Source of the DNA: Ceratodon purpureus
Taxonomy: Eukaryota; Streptophyta; Bryopsida; Pseudoditrichales; Ditrichaceae
Length of the DNA: 64,000 nucleotides
Assembly (NCBI GenBank): GCA_014871385.1
Contig: CM026426.1
Location: 98,978,861 to 99,042,860 of the forward strand
Direction of reading: 5' to 3'
Program-made: the position numbers and the translations under genes
The notes under the pieces: model-generated
What the model was told of the DNA's origin: nothing
Database searches by the model: none
What the model saw: only the letters and a program-made list of their open reading frames with translations
In this document: piece by piece, positions 31,570 to 42,000 of the stretch
Numbering within the stretch: the first letter of the stretch is position 1
Layout: the number at the start of each line of letters is the position of its first letter

Positions 31570-32057
31570 TCAACGCGGTTAAAGAAACCAAGGTCGATGT
31601 GAAGGAGTGGCACATATCGAGACTTCTCAAAGCTTGTGCAAAGTGTTGTTGAGCCCAAAGAGCTAGAACGAAAAAGAAGTGCACTGAGAGAATTGTCAGA
31701 AGGCCCAATTGCACTGCTGCACCGACCTACACTAGGGTTTGGACTAACTTTTGCAGAAACACAGCTGAGAAGACAGAGTTCTTCTTCTGCTCTGATGATA
31801 TTGAGCACTGCGTGAAAGGCACAAGGCGCCGATGGGTAGCACACTACACGAAGGATCAGGAAGTGCCCTCGATTCCTGAGGTTTGGCCAGTGAAACTAGG
31901 TACTAACCTAAAACTCACTGAGATTCTTGCGCTCGAAGCAACAGGCTTTCAACTTCCGCCGAAGAAGCCTGTCTCCCCAAGACGCCTCTTCTCCTCTGCC
32001 CCACCCTTGCAAATCTTGGTTGGATGCGAGTTCCTACTACAGCTGACCGCTACCTAG
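31570..32057 (+). pseudogene. MULE-like transposase gene, C-terminal Cys-rich region
   Basis: The segment encodes DVKEWHISRLLKACAKCC, a TGA, then KKKCTERIVRRPNCTAAPTY and EFFFCSDDIEHCVKG, GFQLPPKKPVS. Regularly spaced Cys residues suggest a zinc-binding tail. It ends at a TAG at 32055-32057. Strand and position make it the last part of the gene that starts at 24642. Confidence 0.45.
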
Positions 32058-32074
32058 GCAGGAGAGATAGCAAG

Positions 32075-32160
32075 CAGGGTTGTCATAATAGATGGACAGG
32101 CCATAAAATTGTCGTGTAGTCACGTGACGGACGTGACGGACAGTTATCGGACGGACGCTT
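32075..32160 (+). repeat. Relic hAT-like terminus (CAGGGTTGTC...)
   Basis: CAGGGTTGTCATAATAGATG at 32075 resembles the left end of the complete hAT-like element at 53636 (CAGGGTTGTCTTATCGGACG). Like it, it is followed by GGACGG-type words. No matching right end with an 8-bp duplication was found, so this is an end fragment. Confidence 0.45.
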
Positions 32161-32440
32161 ATCAGACAGGTCCTCCGCGCGAGCAAAATTTTGTCCTCAC
32201 AGTTTAAAACTGTTTTCTATGGGTGGCGCCCGTCGTCGCGTCCGCGGGCGTATCTCCGCCTGCTCGCGCCTATCAGCTATGGTTGATTGCGCCGGTCGTT
32301 TGTCTCGCGCGCACGCAGTGATCGCGCCCAATTACCCTCGCCTGATCATGGGCGCCGCACCCGTAGCATAGGATCAATCTGCTCAAGCTGTTCCAGCCTG
32401 CGCGCGCCCAACCTGCACGCGTCCACACTGTCGCCGCCGT
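32160..32440. repeat. GC-rich GCGCCCG-type degenerate repeat block 1
   Basis: Words such as CTCGCGCC, GCGCGCCC and TCGCGCCCA recur at irregular short spacing. The block ends in a TATA-like box (ATTATAAC, 32442-32449) and a C-run, a layout shared with the blocks at 33103 and 51669. Confidence 0.6.
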
Positions 32441-32575
32441 GATTATAACATGCCACCCCCCTCCACTGATTTGCACCCCCCCCCCCCCACTTAATGCATT
32501 TTGCCTTCAACAGCCCGAGGGTAGCTGATTGCTTAGTGTTATGTTGGTTTCACAACAATCGTTGTACCGTCCAAC

Positions 32576-32980
32576 ATGAATTTCAACGCATGCAATTGCC
32601 AACAAATCAAGTCGTACATGAGTTTAACGAATGGTGCCACTCCATCGGGCACTGCAGAGCGAACGGACACAATTATTTGGTCAATGCTGGAGCGACTTCA
32701 GAAACTGATCGAGTTGTTCGATGATTGGATCTCTCTCCGTGACAAATTGGTGGCCTACGCAGAGAATGGACGCCATGTGCCTCCAACCACTGAAGAGCAA
32801 TTGGCAACCTAAGCAACTGTCGAAGAACTTGACTGTGAGATTAGCGATCTCATCAAAGAACGGAAGAAGGAGATGGCAATACTTTGTGTCCCCAATATTC
32901 TCTCTAGTGCTCAAACAAACCATTTCGAGACGCACTTGAAAGACCTAGAGGAGCGGTATCTAAAGTGCATGGCAGCGTAA
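32576..32980 (+). pseudogene. Small coiled-coil protein gene, one nonsense codon
   Basis: ATG 32576 opens MNFNACNCQQIKSYMSL, followed by strongly helical sequence (IIWSMLERLQKLIELFDDW). A TAA at 32810-32812 interrupts the frame where Gln would fit (EEQLAT-stop-ATVEEL), and the same frame continues through ISDLIKERKKEM and KDLEERYLKCMAA to a TAA at 32978-32980. About 134 codons in all. It resembles small helical ORFs of transposons, but I do not recognise the family. It is preceded at about 130 bp by a TATA-like box and the GC-rich block. Confidence 0.5.
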
Positions 32981-33102
32981 TTGACATTACAATGAAGTGA
33001 CAAATTTTCAAAATAAATAGAGTATTTTTTTAACCCTGAATTTGCAAGTTCACTTTGGTTTACTCTGATTTTTAACAGTGTTCTAGTTTGTGGTGGGGCC
33101 CG

Positions 33103-33450
33103 TTATTGGGAACGCGCGCGCCCGTCCTAGACCAATGCTCGCACCCGACGGTCCCGCCAAAGCAATTCAGATTGCGCCCGATCAAAATGCGTGCGCCCGC
33201 GATGACATCCTTGCGCACGCCCCTTCCGTACCTAAACGACGACCGCTCGCGCCCGATGAAGACCGGGTCAATACCCGCGCGCGCGCGGTAAAACCCGCTT
33301 GCGCCTATCATATACCCGCCATGGAAACCGCTCGCGCCCGTTGATACCCGCGCGGGCGCGGAGGTATACACGGCCGAAACCCCGCCTTCAGTGCCCGCGC
33401 GCGCCCGCAGGGTCTCTGCTCGCGCCCGTAGCAGGATGCTCGCGCCCGTG
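33103..33450. repeat. GC-rich GCGCCCG-type degenerate repeat block 2
   Basis: About 20 copies of words such as GCTCGCGCCCG, GCGCGCGCCCG and TGCGCCCGC, spaced 10-30 bp apart. Downstream, CTTGCCTTCAACAG and GGGTAGCTGATTGC recur near 32500 and 33510, so blocks 1 and 2 with their 3' borders are about 1-kb-spaced copies of one promoter-like unit. Confidence 0.7.
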
Positions 33451-33452
33451 AC

Positions 33453-33460
33453 TATAAAAG
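33453..33460 (+). promoter_or_regulatory. TATA box downstream of GC-rich block 2
   Basis: TATAAAAG lies directly after the GC-rich block and about 200 bp upstream of the ATG of the RING-like gene at 33656. It is followed by a C-rich stretch that could be the initiator region. Confidence 0.45.
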
Positions 33461-33655
33461 GGCGATCCGCCCCCTCATTTTGCACTCCCCCCCTTTAAGC
33501 ACCTTGCCTTCAACAGTCCCCGGGTAGCTGATTGCATGGTACTCGGGTGGGTCCTAGCACTCTGACACGTGTCCAGGCTCTCGTTCTCTGGAACTCTATG
33601 GTGGTTGTGTGGTACATTTGAAAATACTGTAAATGTTTTTAACGTATAAATGTGA

Positions 33656-35336
33656 TTGAGGTTTTGGAGTAATCGTAGGCTTTTAATTATGCACTTTTGG
33701 AAGACTTCGAAGAACAATCTACCTGGAGCAGTTATGAAACAGCAACAACCGACTCCGCCTACGGAGGCAAGAGAGAGGAAAAAGCAAAAGGATGCAGGTC
33801 GAAAAGGCATGGAAACATCCAACCTAAGAGGGTTCACGTCTTAATGAATCCTGCAAAGCTGGCATTCGGAGGGTGGGAAGCCGCACCGCAACCGTGAAGT
33901 CTAGCAACGTGTGAGGAATTCATTGAATGGTGCCACATTGGTGAACAGTTTTTCCCGTTGCATCGCCATAAACAAAATCGTACTTCAAACAAGGCGAACA
34001 TGAAATGGTGCAAGAACCGTCAGTTCGGGAGGCGGTGTTTGGAGGTGTACCAGGTTCTATACGGACGGGCGATCAACGAGAGAAACGAGGTTCCGCTCTT
34101 TATCTGTAGAATGGTAAATGCCGAAGTAATGCTTCATAGACAGGTGGTTTGGAGGACCATACGGTTGACTCCTAGCGTCCAGCGGCGTCCACGAGAGATG
34201 GTGATACCTATAGAGGTCCTAAGATTTCCAGATCATGACTGGGCATACTTGGATGATCCCGAGGATCGTGCGCCTCTTGAGTGGAGTGACTCAGAACCGG
34301 ATAATGATTCTAATGGTACGGTAGACCATCCCGCTCAGTCACAAACAAAAGCAGCGACTAATGCTAGAATAACACGGTTAAAAAAGAAGGATCCTTAGCG
34401 AGCTGCGTGTTTGTCGACGAGGAATCGTGCACCGCCTGCAAATCCTACTGGAGAGGGTATTGCTCATCAGGCTCTTCTAGCAATCGTTGGGGGCCCGAGC
34501 AATGTTGATGTAGCTCCTCCTATATTGATTCCACAGATTGCGGGCCCAAGTAATGTTGATGTAGCTCCTCCTGTAATGAATCCACAGATTGCAGGCCCGA
34601 GCAATGTAATGGAAGATGATGACAATGGGTTTGCAATTGAGTTGGAGGCTACAATAGCCGCCATTGATGCCCAAGGCCAGCAAGGCGACGCATTGCGTAA
34701 CGAGCTGGAAGAAAAAAATGCGTTAATTTCTGAGATGGAGAAGACTATCCAGAACTTGTACTACAAAGCTGATAGGATGAATGAGATTATTCGGAAGCAG
34801 TATGAAGAGATTTTGCAACTTAAATTTGCAAGGAGTCCGATTAACGTACCCGAGGTGAGCCAGGCTCCAATCCCTTGTAGCCCTGGAATAAACGAGGAAG
34901 ACGTGAATGCCATCATTGAATCGGCCACGCACGATTTCCTGGAAGATACCCCGGTCCGAGTTCCCCGTAAGCCAATCATCCCATTCGCATCATCAAGTCA
35001 AGTGATGCACCCCCCAGCGGCAAATCATGTTCGTAGATTCTCAAGAGGCGGAGGACTCTTTGGGATTTTAATAGTCAGCGGTATCCACTGTCTCCAAATT
35101 GCAAGCTACCAACGGGATGCTCCGAACGTATCTGATCGAGATGAGCAGACAATACTACCAATGGAAGATTGAATGCATTCCGAACGTTGACCGTCACAGA
35201 CAGATGTACAATGAGTTCAAGAGGATTGACCACGACTACCTCAAGCTTAACTCCAAGAGAGATTTCGGACTCACGTCGTGGGCACATGAGGATGAAATGT
35301 TCCCTGACGACATACCAATGATTGGTAAGGAAATAG
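33656..35336 (+). pseudogene. RING-like protein gene, 5' part, split by a Gypsy insertion
   Basis: ATG 33656 begins a basic segment (GRKGMETSNLRGF). After a frame change near 33840 the frame reads LMNPAKLAFGGW, EEFIEWCHIGEQFFPLHRH, RRCLEVYQVLYGRAI and VPLFICRMVNAEVML, then an acidic linker, a GPSNVDVAPP repeat (three copies, about 34490-34610) and a coiled coil (about 34690-34830, NELEEKNALISEMEKTI). Lesions are a TGA at 33895-33897, a TAG at 34396-34398 and a frame change around 35050-35100. It stops at the target duplication AATAG (35332-35336). The family is not one I can name; similar multi-copy proteins may exist in charophytes. Confidence 0.5.
35332..35336. repeat. Left target-site duplication AATAG of the Gypsy element
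   Basis: AATAG immediately precedes the TGTCGG terminus and is repeated at 48702-48706. Confidence 0.95.
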
Positions 35337-36270
35337 TGTCGGAACACGGAAACGCAACTAACATCCGGATAGCGCTCTAATCGAGCGTAAACTTCCGTAC
35401 TGTCACTAGGTTCCGAGTATCGTCCAGGGATTCAATAGTGTTTCACCAAGCAGTTACTTCTAATCGTTCCGAGCCTTGCCACTGCTCGGATAGTGTCTTC
35501 GGAACGTAACTCCCGAACTATCTCCTTCTCTATTCTTCTCTCATGAGGTGTTTCGTTCACAAACCCCAACGTCTCGGATCAGTTACCGTCTCACAACTGT
35601 CCTAGAGTACTCTGGCCAGCAGGTCACACAAACGATCCTCTCCGATCCGTGGGACTACAACGACAAACCAATCCGGATCTGGGAGAACCAGGATCCGATT
35701 ATCCCTAGGCGACCCGTACCACGTTCCGACTCCCCCTCTCACTGTGCACGGAACCTCTTCAGAAGTTCAGGGAGCCCGACCAAGTAGTTCTCGATCCGCT
35801 TCGACCCTAGCGACGGCTATTCCGTATGAGGTTGATTTGAGGGCGGAACAGTGAGGCTTCACTCCTACGACAATCCGCTAAATCTTTCCGCTCAATCCCA
35901 TTTCCTTTCCGGTTCGGGTCTCGTTGCAACTCCCATCACCTTCCTATCCGAGCTACAGCGGAACTCTCATATCCTTCCCGGATCATTCACACTTAGCGGG
36001 AAATCACGCACAGTACTTACGAAACACAAATACTTTACTGATAAGGATTATAGGGGGAAAACATGCAAAACGAAGACCCGGATCACATCGCCTGCCCGGT
36101 TTAAGTAAGCAGGGGCTTCCACAAAAGTGGCGGCGCCGGCAGTTCAATCAAAACCCTAATCCCTAACTATCTACCTAGAAATTTACTTTACGACAAGAAC
36201 GGATCCTCCGATCCGGAATCTACTCCTATAAATCCGGAAAGTTACGACAAGTGGCAGTGAGAGGAATCTA

Positions 36271-38466
36271 TCACTTCTTTGTCTTCTTGTGGCTCTCCTG
36301 CTCGCGATCCTTCGACCTGGTCACCCGCGGCTCTGATCCGCCCGCCCCTGCTGCTCGTGCCGCCTTGCGCCTAGCACTCCGTTCCGCCTTTGACTCTCTC
36401 TCCTGAGCCTCCAAGGACAACCGGGTAACGATCCGGGGTTTGGGAGAATTGGGCGATTTCGGAATCATATGTGCGGGAGGAGTTCCGGACGTCGGAGTCT
36501 GAGTTTCAGTTCCGGTGGTCCTGACCGGAGAGCTCCCATGTGTCTCTGAGTCGGACTCGGAAATTGTAATCGGTTCCTTCCTTTTCCGCAACCTCCGGAA
36601 CTCACCGGCAGTGTTCGGAGGGGAACCTGCTGCTGGCGTTCCGGTGGGAGTAGGCGTCACCGTTCCGGTCTTGGCTGTGGGTGAAGGGGTCAATCCCCCC
36701 TCCTGAGTTACTCGGGTCCGTCCGGGTGGTGAAATAGGTCGTCCCCATTCCGGTCCCGCTGCCTCCCCTCGGTACTTCGCTATGATCACTTCATCTCCGA
36801 GTCGTGGAAGAACATCCGGCGGCACGGTCCGAGTCACCTGTTCCGAAACCGTCCTCTCCTCGATCCGCCTCTCGGTGACTGTCGTTCCGGTCACTTGCAC
36901 CTGTCCGGTGGGGATCGCGCAGCTCTGCTGGACTGTACTGGTTCCGGGTGACGCCGCCTGTGCTTGGACTTCCCGGATCGCCTCCGCAATCGTCCGATTT
37001 GTCATGGCGGCCTCTTCGACCGTCATCTGTTCTGCTGCTTGGAGGTTACTCCCTATCGGGGTTCGGAACCCAACCCCGCGAGATTCTCCTACCACGGCAC
37101 GAGAGGGCGATCCGGGGAGCGGAAGACCCCGGCCAGCGCCTACGAGACTGGGACTTCCGGTGCTCGGATTGAGTAGCTGCCGGACCTTCTTCAGGATCAT
37201 GTTCATCGAGTGCTCGCATTTGGAGAGGATCTTGATGATCTTCTGCTTGTCCTCGAAATCAGCCGGCTGCACTACGTTCTCATCGAATAGCCGGGCCTTG
37301 TTGATTACCGCTCCCGAACTTCCCACCAACTTCCGAAGCTCCCCCAAAGTCTCCTCCTGCTCGGCGTGGAACTTACGGATCTCGTCACTCTTCGCCGCCA
37401 GCTCCTTCGTCAACTCCTGCAACTGAAGCTCCAGCCGCTTCTTCTCACTCCGGAGAGTTGGGGCATCCTTCAACAACTCCACTTCTTGGATCACCTCTTC
37501 CGGTAAGCACCCTCCCAGCGCTGTACAGACCCTCCGGAACAGGGTTTCGATCCGATCGTAAGAAGCTTGAGCCCGATGAGTCTCCTCCCGAATCCCCCGA
37601 AACAGGTCCACCGGAAATCCCCGATCGGAACTGACCTCTCTCCGTTCCGGATCTCCCCGGGCCGTAGACGGTTCCGCATGTCGTGACGCTGGCTGCTCCG
37701 ATCTCGATCTGGACTGAGCCCTAGCAGCGCCAGGGTTCGGAACCTCCCTCGTATCGTCCTCATCTTCCGAGTCCGTTGTATCAGAGGGCTCACCTCTCGG
37801 ATCGGGTTCCATTCCGGGCGGAATCTCCGAGAAGTTGAGGCAGTTCTTCGCGTGCGTGTACGTCTCGTCCTCCTTATCGGTCAGCAAGTCATACGTATGG
37901 TAAAGGTGAAAGAGGTAAGGGGAGAGTGGGGTCGGCTTCTTTCCGATCGTCGGAACCATCTTCTGCACCACTTCCGCCATGAGTGCAGCCCAATTCACCG
38001 GGCGTTCTCCTGTATACGCTCCGAGGATGGTATTCCCGACCGTAATGGTGACTTGTGCCGGTTTCTGCGGATACAGGATCGGAACGAGGAAAGCTAAGAC
38101 CTGCCTCTGCCTCCTATCCTTGCAGGCGTCTATCTCGTATCCATTGTTCCTATGGATCTTCCCGTGGAACCTATCCTGCACGTACTGGTCCGTCCGGGTC
38201 GCCCAAAGGAGTCCCTTCTGCTCGAAACCGTAAGCTTCCGCCCACTGTTCCGCATTCCACAGCGTGGGCTTGCCTCGGACCGTATTATCCCACCGGTTGT
38301 CCGGACCCTCCAGGACCTCCCTCACCATCACCTCACTTTTCAGTAACCACGGCCGTGCCAACAATCCCTCACACCTCATCCGAGTGAGGTCGGTGATCAG
38401 TTCCTCCATATCCGATTCCTTCACTGGAGTTCCGGGGCTAAGGACGCAACACTGTACGCGCGCCAT
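36271..38466 (-). CDS. LTR-encoded protein, 731 aa, copy in the 3' LTR
   Basis: Complete frame from ATG 38466 to TGA 36271-36273. Residues 20-200 are the domain shared with the other LTR-ORFs: LITDLTRMRCEGLLARPW, NTVRGKPTLWNAEQW with AYGF, CKDRRQRQVLAFLVPILYP, TGERPVNWAAL, YLFHLYHTYDLLT. An acidic linker follows (DTTDSEDEDD), then a coiled coil (about 340-390, EKKRLELQLQELTKELAA), a second conserved block with INKARLFDEN, a Gly/Ser/Thr-rich low-complexity region and a basic end (SARRKAARAAG ... KKTKK). No catalytic motif, signal peptide or membrane segment is visible. Location inside an LTR is highly unusual. A structural, RNA-binding or silencing-countering role is possible but unsupported. 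Confidence 0.9.
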   Translation of the reverse strand: MARVQCCVLSPGTPVKESDMEELITDLTRMRCEGLLARPWLLKSEVMVREVLEGPDNRWDNTVRGKPTLWNAEQWAEAYGFEQKGLLWATRTDQYVQDRFHGKIHRNNGYEIDACKDRRQRQVLAFLVPILYPQKPAQVTITVGNTILGAYTGERPVNWAALMAEVVQKMVPTIGKKPTPLSPYLFHLYHTYDLLTDKEDETYTHAKNCLNFSEIPPGMEPDPRGEPSDTTDSEDEDDTREVPNPGAARAQSRSRSEQPASRHAEPSTARGDPERREVSSDRGFPVDLFRGIREETHRAQASYDRIETLFRRVCTALGGCLPEEVIQEVELLKDAPTLRSEKKRLELQLQELTKELAAKSDEIRKFHAEQEETLGELRKLVGSSGAVINKARLFDENVVQPADFEDKQKIIKILSKCEHSMNMILKKVRQLLNPSTGSPSLVGAGRGLPLPGSPSRAVVGESRGVGFRTPIGSNLQAAEQMTVEEAAMTNRTIAEAIREVQAQAASPGTSTVQQSCAIPTGQVQVTGTTVTERRIEERTVSEQVTRTVPPDVLPRLGDEVIIAKYRGEAAGPEWGRPISPPGRTRVTQEGGLTPSPTAKTGTVTPTPTGTPAAGSPPNTAGEFRRLRKRKEPITISESDSETHGSSPVRTTGTETQTPTSGTPPAHMIPKSPNSPKPRIVTRLSLEAQERESKAERSARRKAARAAGAGGSEPRVTRSKDREQESHKKTKK

Positions 38467-38617
38467 CTCTACTCCTCACTTCTCTCCCTCTACGATCCGA
38501 CAGCAAGAAACCCGGCAATCCAACTGCCGGTGAATCGGAAAAGACAAGGACACCTCACCGCTCTTTCACTCTCTACTTCCAGTTCGCAAAAAGGAACTCC
38601 AAACCCTAACACCCTCG

Positions 38618-38625
38618 CTTATATA
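38618..38625 (-). promoter_or_regulatory. TATA box in the 3' LTR
   Basis: Sense-strand TATATAAG (in GGGGTATATAAGCG) lies about 150 bp upstream of the LTR-ORF ATG at 38466. The same site is present in the 5' LTR. Confidence 0.65.
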
Positions 38626-38990
38626 CCCCAGGCATAATAAACGCTGTGGCGGCCCGTCATTGCAGCCGCCAACGTACCGGGGTAAACGCCTATCCGAGTC
38701 ATGATGACTTCCGCGTCGCTTCGGATCCTTGACGCGGTTACAGTAACGGTCAGTACTCGGATCGTCCACCCGTTCCGTATCTTATCTTCCGAGTTTCCGG
38801 AATCCAGGTTCCGGGAACACTTCCTATGTTAACTGTTTTATCGTTTCTGGAGTATCCGATTTGCGTTAACTGCTAATGCTGCTAGTGTCTGGCCAGTTTC
38901 TACCTAATTAACCAAAAAAATGAAAAATAAATGGAATACTTACGCCGGCTGGGGCTCTTCCGGTTTATTCTGAGTGTCTCGGATCCCACA

Positions 38991-39003
38991 TTACCCCATT
39001 TTC
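38991..39003 (-). other. Polypurine tract of the Gypsy element
   Basis: Sense GAAAATGGGGTAA directly precedes the TG of the 3' LTR. It is a short, slightly imperfect purine run in the correct place to prime plus-strand synthesis. Confidence 0.55.
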
Positions 39004-39026
39004 AAATGTGAGAGTCCCCGCGAACA

Positions 39027-42000
39027 CTATTCTTCTTCCTCCCCTTCCGGGCTTTCGCTTCCTTCGGTGTCTGTGAACTCCTCAGGGTTGTAATTTTTCA
39101 CTCGGGATCCGTTCACCCGGGTTTCGAAGCTATTTCCCTGGAGGTCCGCCAGTTGTAATGATCCGTTCTCAAAGATCCGCGTAACCCGGTAAGGTCCCAT
39201 CCATCTCGTATGTAACTTTCCCGGAAACTTTTGGTGCCGATTATCGTATAAGAGCACCAAGCCTCCTTCTATCACCTTATTGTCCTTAGGAATTCTTTTG
39301 TCGTAGGTCTCCTTACGTTTTGCCTGGACATCTACGGCGTGCTGTAGAGCGCCTCTCCTGACTTCTTCCAGATCCTGTAATGCCACGATCCGGTACCCCG
39401 GATCCTCGACTCTCGTCCCGTGACGGGCAGCCATAACCCGTAAGGTTTCTACCTCCAACTCCACTCCGTGAACTGCGGATTGTCCAAAAACTAGGAAGAA
39501 AGGACTCTTACCCATGGTTTTCTTCTCGCTGGTATTGTAGGCGTGTACAGCTGAAGGGAGCTTCCGATCCCAATCCGTCTTATGAGCCGAGACCATCTTG
39601 TTCAGAATCTTTCCGACGATGCCATTAGCTCGTTCCGTCAGTCCATTCGCTTTCGGATTATAAGGGGTCGTCTTCCGGTGCTTGATGAGATACCGTTCCG
39701 TGATATTGATGATGACATCGTTTAGGAAATGTTTTCCCCGGTCACTCACCAGTTCTAACGGATGTCCAAATCTCATCATTATTTCTTCAAAGAGAAATGT
39801 GGCTGCGGCCGCGGCGTCATTCTTCACCGTTGCTCTTGCCTCTACCCATCTGGTCGCATAATCCGTAGCCAGGATAATGTATCTCCTCTTCCGGGCTGTG
39901 ACCGGATTGATCGGTCCGATAAAGTCTATCCCCCATTTTTCAAACGGAGCCAAGGGAATAATGGGAGTGAGGGGCCAGTGGTTCCGGAACGAGGGTGCCC
40001 CGGTTCTTTGACATTGGTCGCACTGCCCTACAAATTCCTTCACGTCCCGGGAGAGGTAAGGCCACCAATATCCGGCTGATCGGATCCGCTTGATGGTTGT
40101 TTCCGAGGCGAAATGGCCGCCCGAGGGTCCGGCGTGTAAGGCCCTCATGACCTGCCTTCTTTCGGATTCCTCGAGGCACCTGCGTAACACATCATCCGGT
40201 CCCATCCGGAAAAGTACTCCGCGGATCAGTGTGAAAGGAGCTACTGTATTCTGAAATACCATCTTCTCCTCCCGCGTAAATCCCTCCGGGTACCTCCGTT
40301 GGGTTAAATACTGGATAATTTCCGAATAATCGGAGTTCTCCGTTCCGGAAATATGAAATACCTCCGCCTCTTCCGGAAACTCATCCGGAAACGTGGCGGT
40401 GATGTCCGAAACTGCTTCCGGGCCTCGCATCCTTGACAGGTAGTCAGCGTTGGCATTGGCCTTACCCGGTTTCACTACTACCTCGTAGTTGAATTCCTGG
40501 AGCAGCAAGATCCATCGTGCAATACGCCCTGAGAGATCCGGTTTGTTCACCAAATACTTCAGGGAGTCATGATCCGTATGGAACACGATCTTGTATCCGA
40601 GAAGGTAGTGTCGGAACTTCTTGCAGGCGTAAACTACCGCCAAGGCTTCCCGTTCAGTGGTAGTATATTTCCGTTCCGCAAGGCTCATCTGCCTGCTAGC
40701 ATAATAGATCGGGTGCTCCTTCCGATCCTCCCCTTGCTGCCACAGAATCGCCCCTAGGCACCACCCGGAAGCGTCGATTGTCACATGGAATTCCTTCGAC
40801 CAATCCGGTGCTGATAGGATCGGAGCGGTGGTCAGGGCCTTCTTCAGTTCCTCGAACGCCTGCTGTCTCCGTTCCGTCCACAAAAATTCTTCTTCCTTCT
40901 TCAACAGTTCCGTTAATGGGGCTGCCAATTTGGCATACGCAATAATAAACCTCCTGTAATATCCGACGCATCCTAGGAATCCCCGGACCTCTCGGACGTT
41001 GGTGGGAGACACTAGAATGAGGATAGCTCGTACCTTATCCGAATCGACTTCCAACCCGTTCCGACTTACGATGTGCCCGAGAAGAATTCCGGAAATCATC
41101 CCCATAAAACATTTTCCGGGGTGTAATTTCAGTCCGGTTTCCCTGCACCTCTGGAAGGTCCTTCGGAGGTACTCGAGATGTTCCTTCCACTTACTGAACA
41201 CCGCGAAGTCATCGATGAAGACTTCTAGAAAATGCCTCAAGAAATCTCGGAAAATATCCACCATCAGCCTTTGGAATGTTCCGGGAGCGTTACACAGTCC
41301 GAAGGGCATTCTGTTGAAGGCGAACGTCCCCCATTCCGTGGTGAAGGTCGTCTTCAGCTGATCTTCTTCCCGGATCGACACCTGATTGTAACCGGAAAAT
41401 CCATCGAGAAAGCTGTAGCACTCCTGCCCTGCCACGTGATCGAGGATAATGTCCGTAAAAGGTAATGGAAAGTAATCCTTCTTTGTGGCCGCATTCAGTT
41501 TCCGAAAATCTTGACAGACTCGGATCTTGACTTTCCCATCCGAGCCAACCTTCTTCGGGACGACGACTATGGGCGATACCCACTCGGAATTATTTACTAG
41601 ATAAATGAATCCGGCTTTCAGGAGGCTATCGATCTCTTCTTTCACCATCAGAGAGTACTTCGGGTTGAGCCTGTACTGGCGTTGTCTGACCGGAACTGAT
41701 CCGTCAACCAAGTCTATATGATGTTGGCCGAGTTCCGGAGGTATCCCCTTGAGGTCGGATGGTGACCAAGCGAATACGTCTAAATATTCCTTTAGTAAAT
41801 CCACATACTCCTTTCTCTGCTCCTTGCTCATGCTTCGCCCTAGCAGAAATGTCTTTCCGGGGGCCACCTCCACCTTCTCATAGTCGGATAGTTTCACAAC
41901 GTTCTTGACTCGTTCCGATTCCTGTTCCTCTCCCTGATCCGTCCATGCGCTCCACACCCAGACAGGAGTGTCCGGATCGAGACCCATGGCGGGCAGGTTT

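Larger units (their letters stand above)
35337..38990 (-). repeat. Gypsy 3' LTR (3654 bp)
   Basis: Identical in length to the copy at 45048-48701. Observed differences between the copies include CACGG versus CACAA near the end, one synonymous T/C near 37286, one Gln/Arg change near 37485 and CGTATC/CATATC near 38775. It carries the LTR-ORF and a TATA box. About 365 bp lie between its sense start and the TATA box, so U3 is short and the ORF would lie in the transcribed part. Confidence 0.97.

Noticed and set aside
36515-38533. Plus-strand ORFs inside the Gypsy LTRs
   Set aside because: Antisense to the well-supported 731-codon ORF and without recognisable domains.
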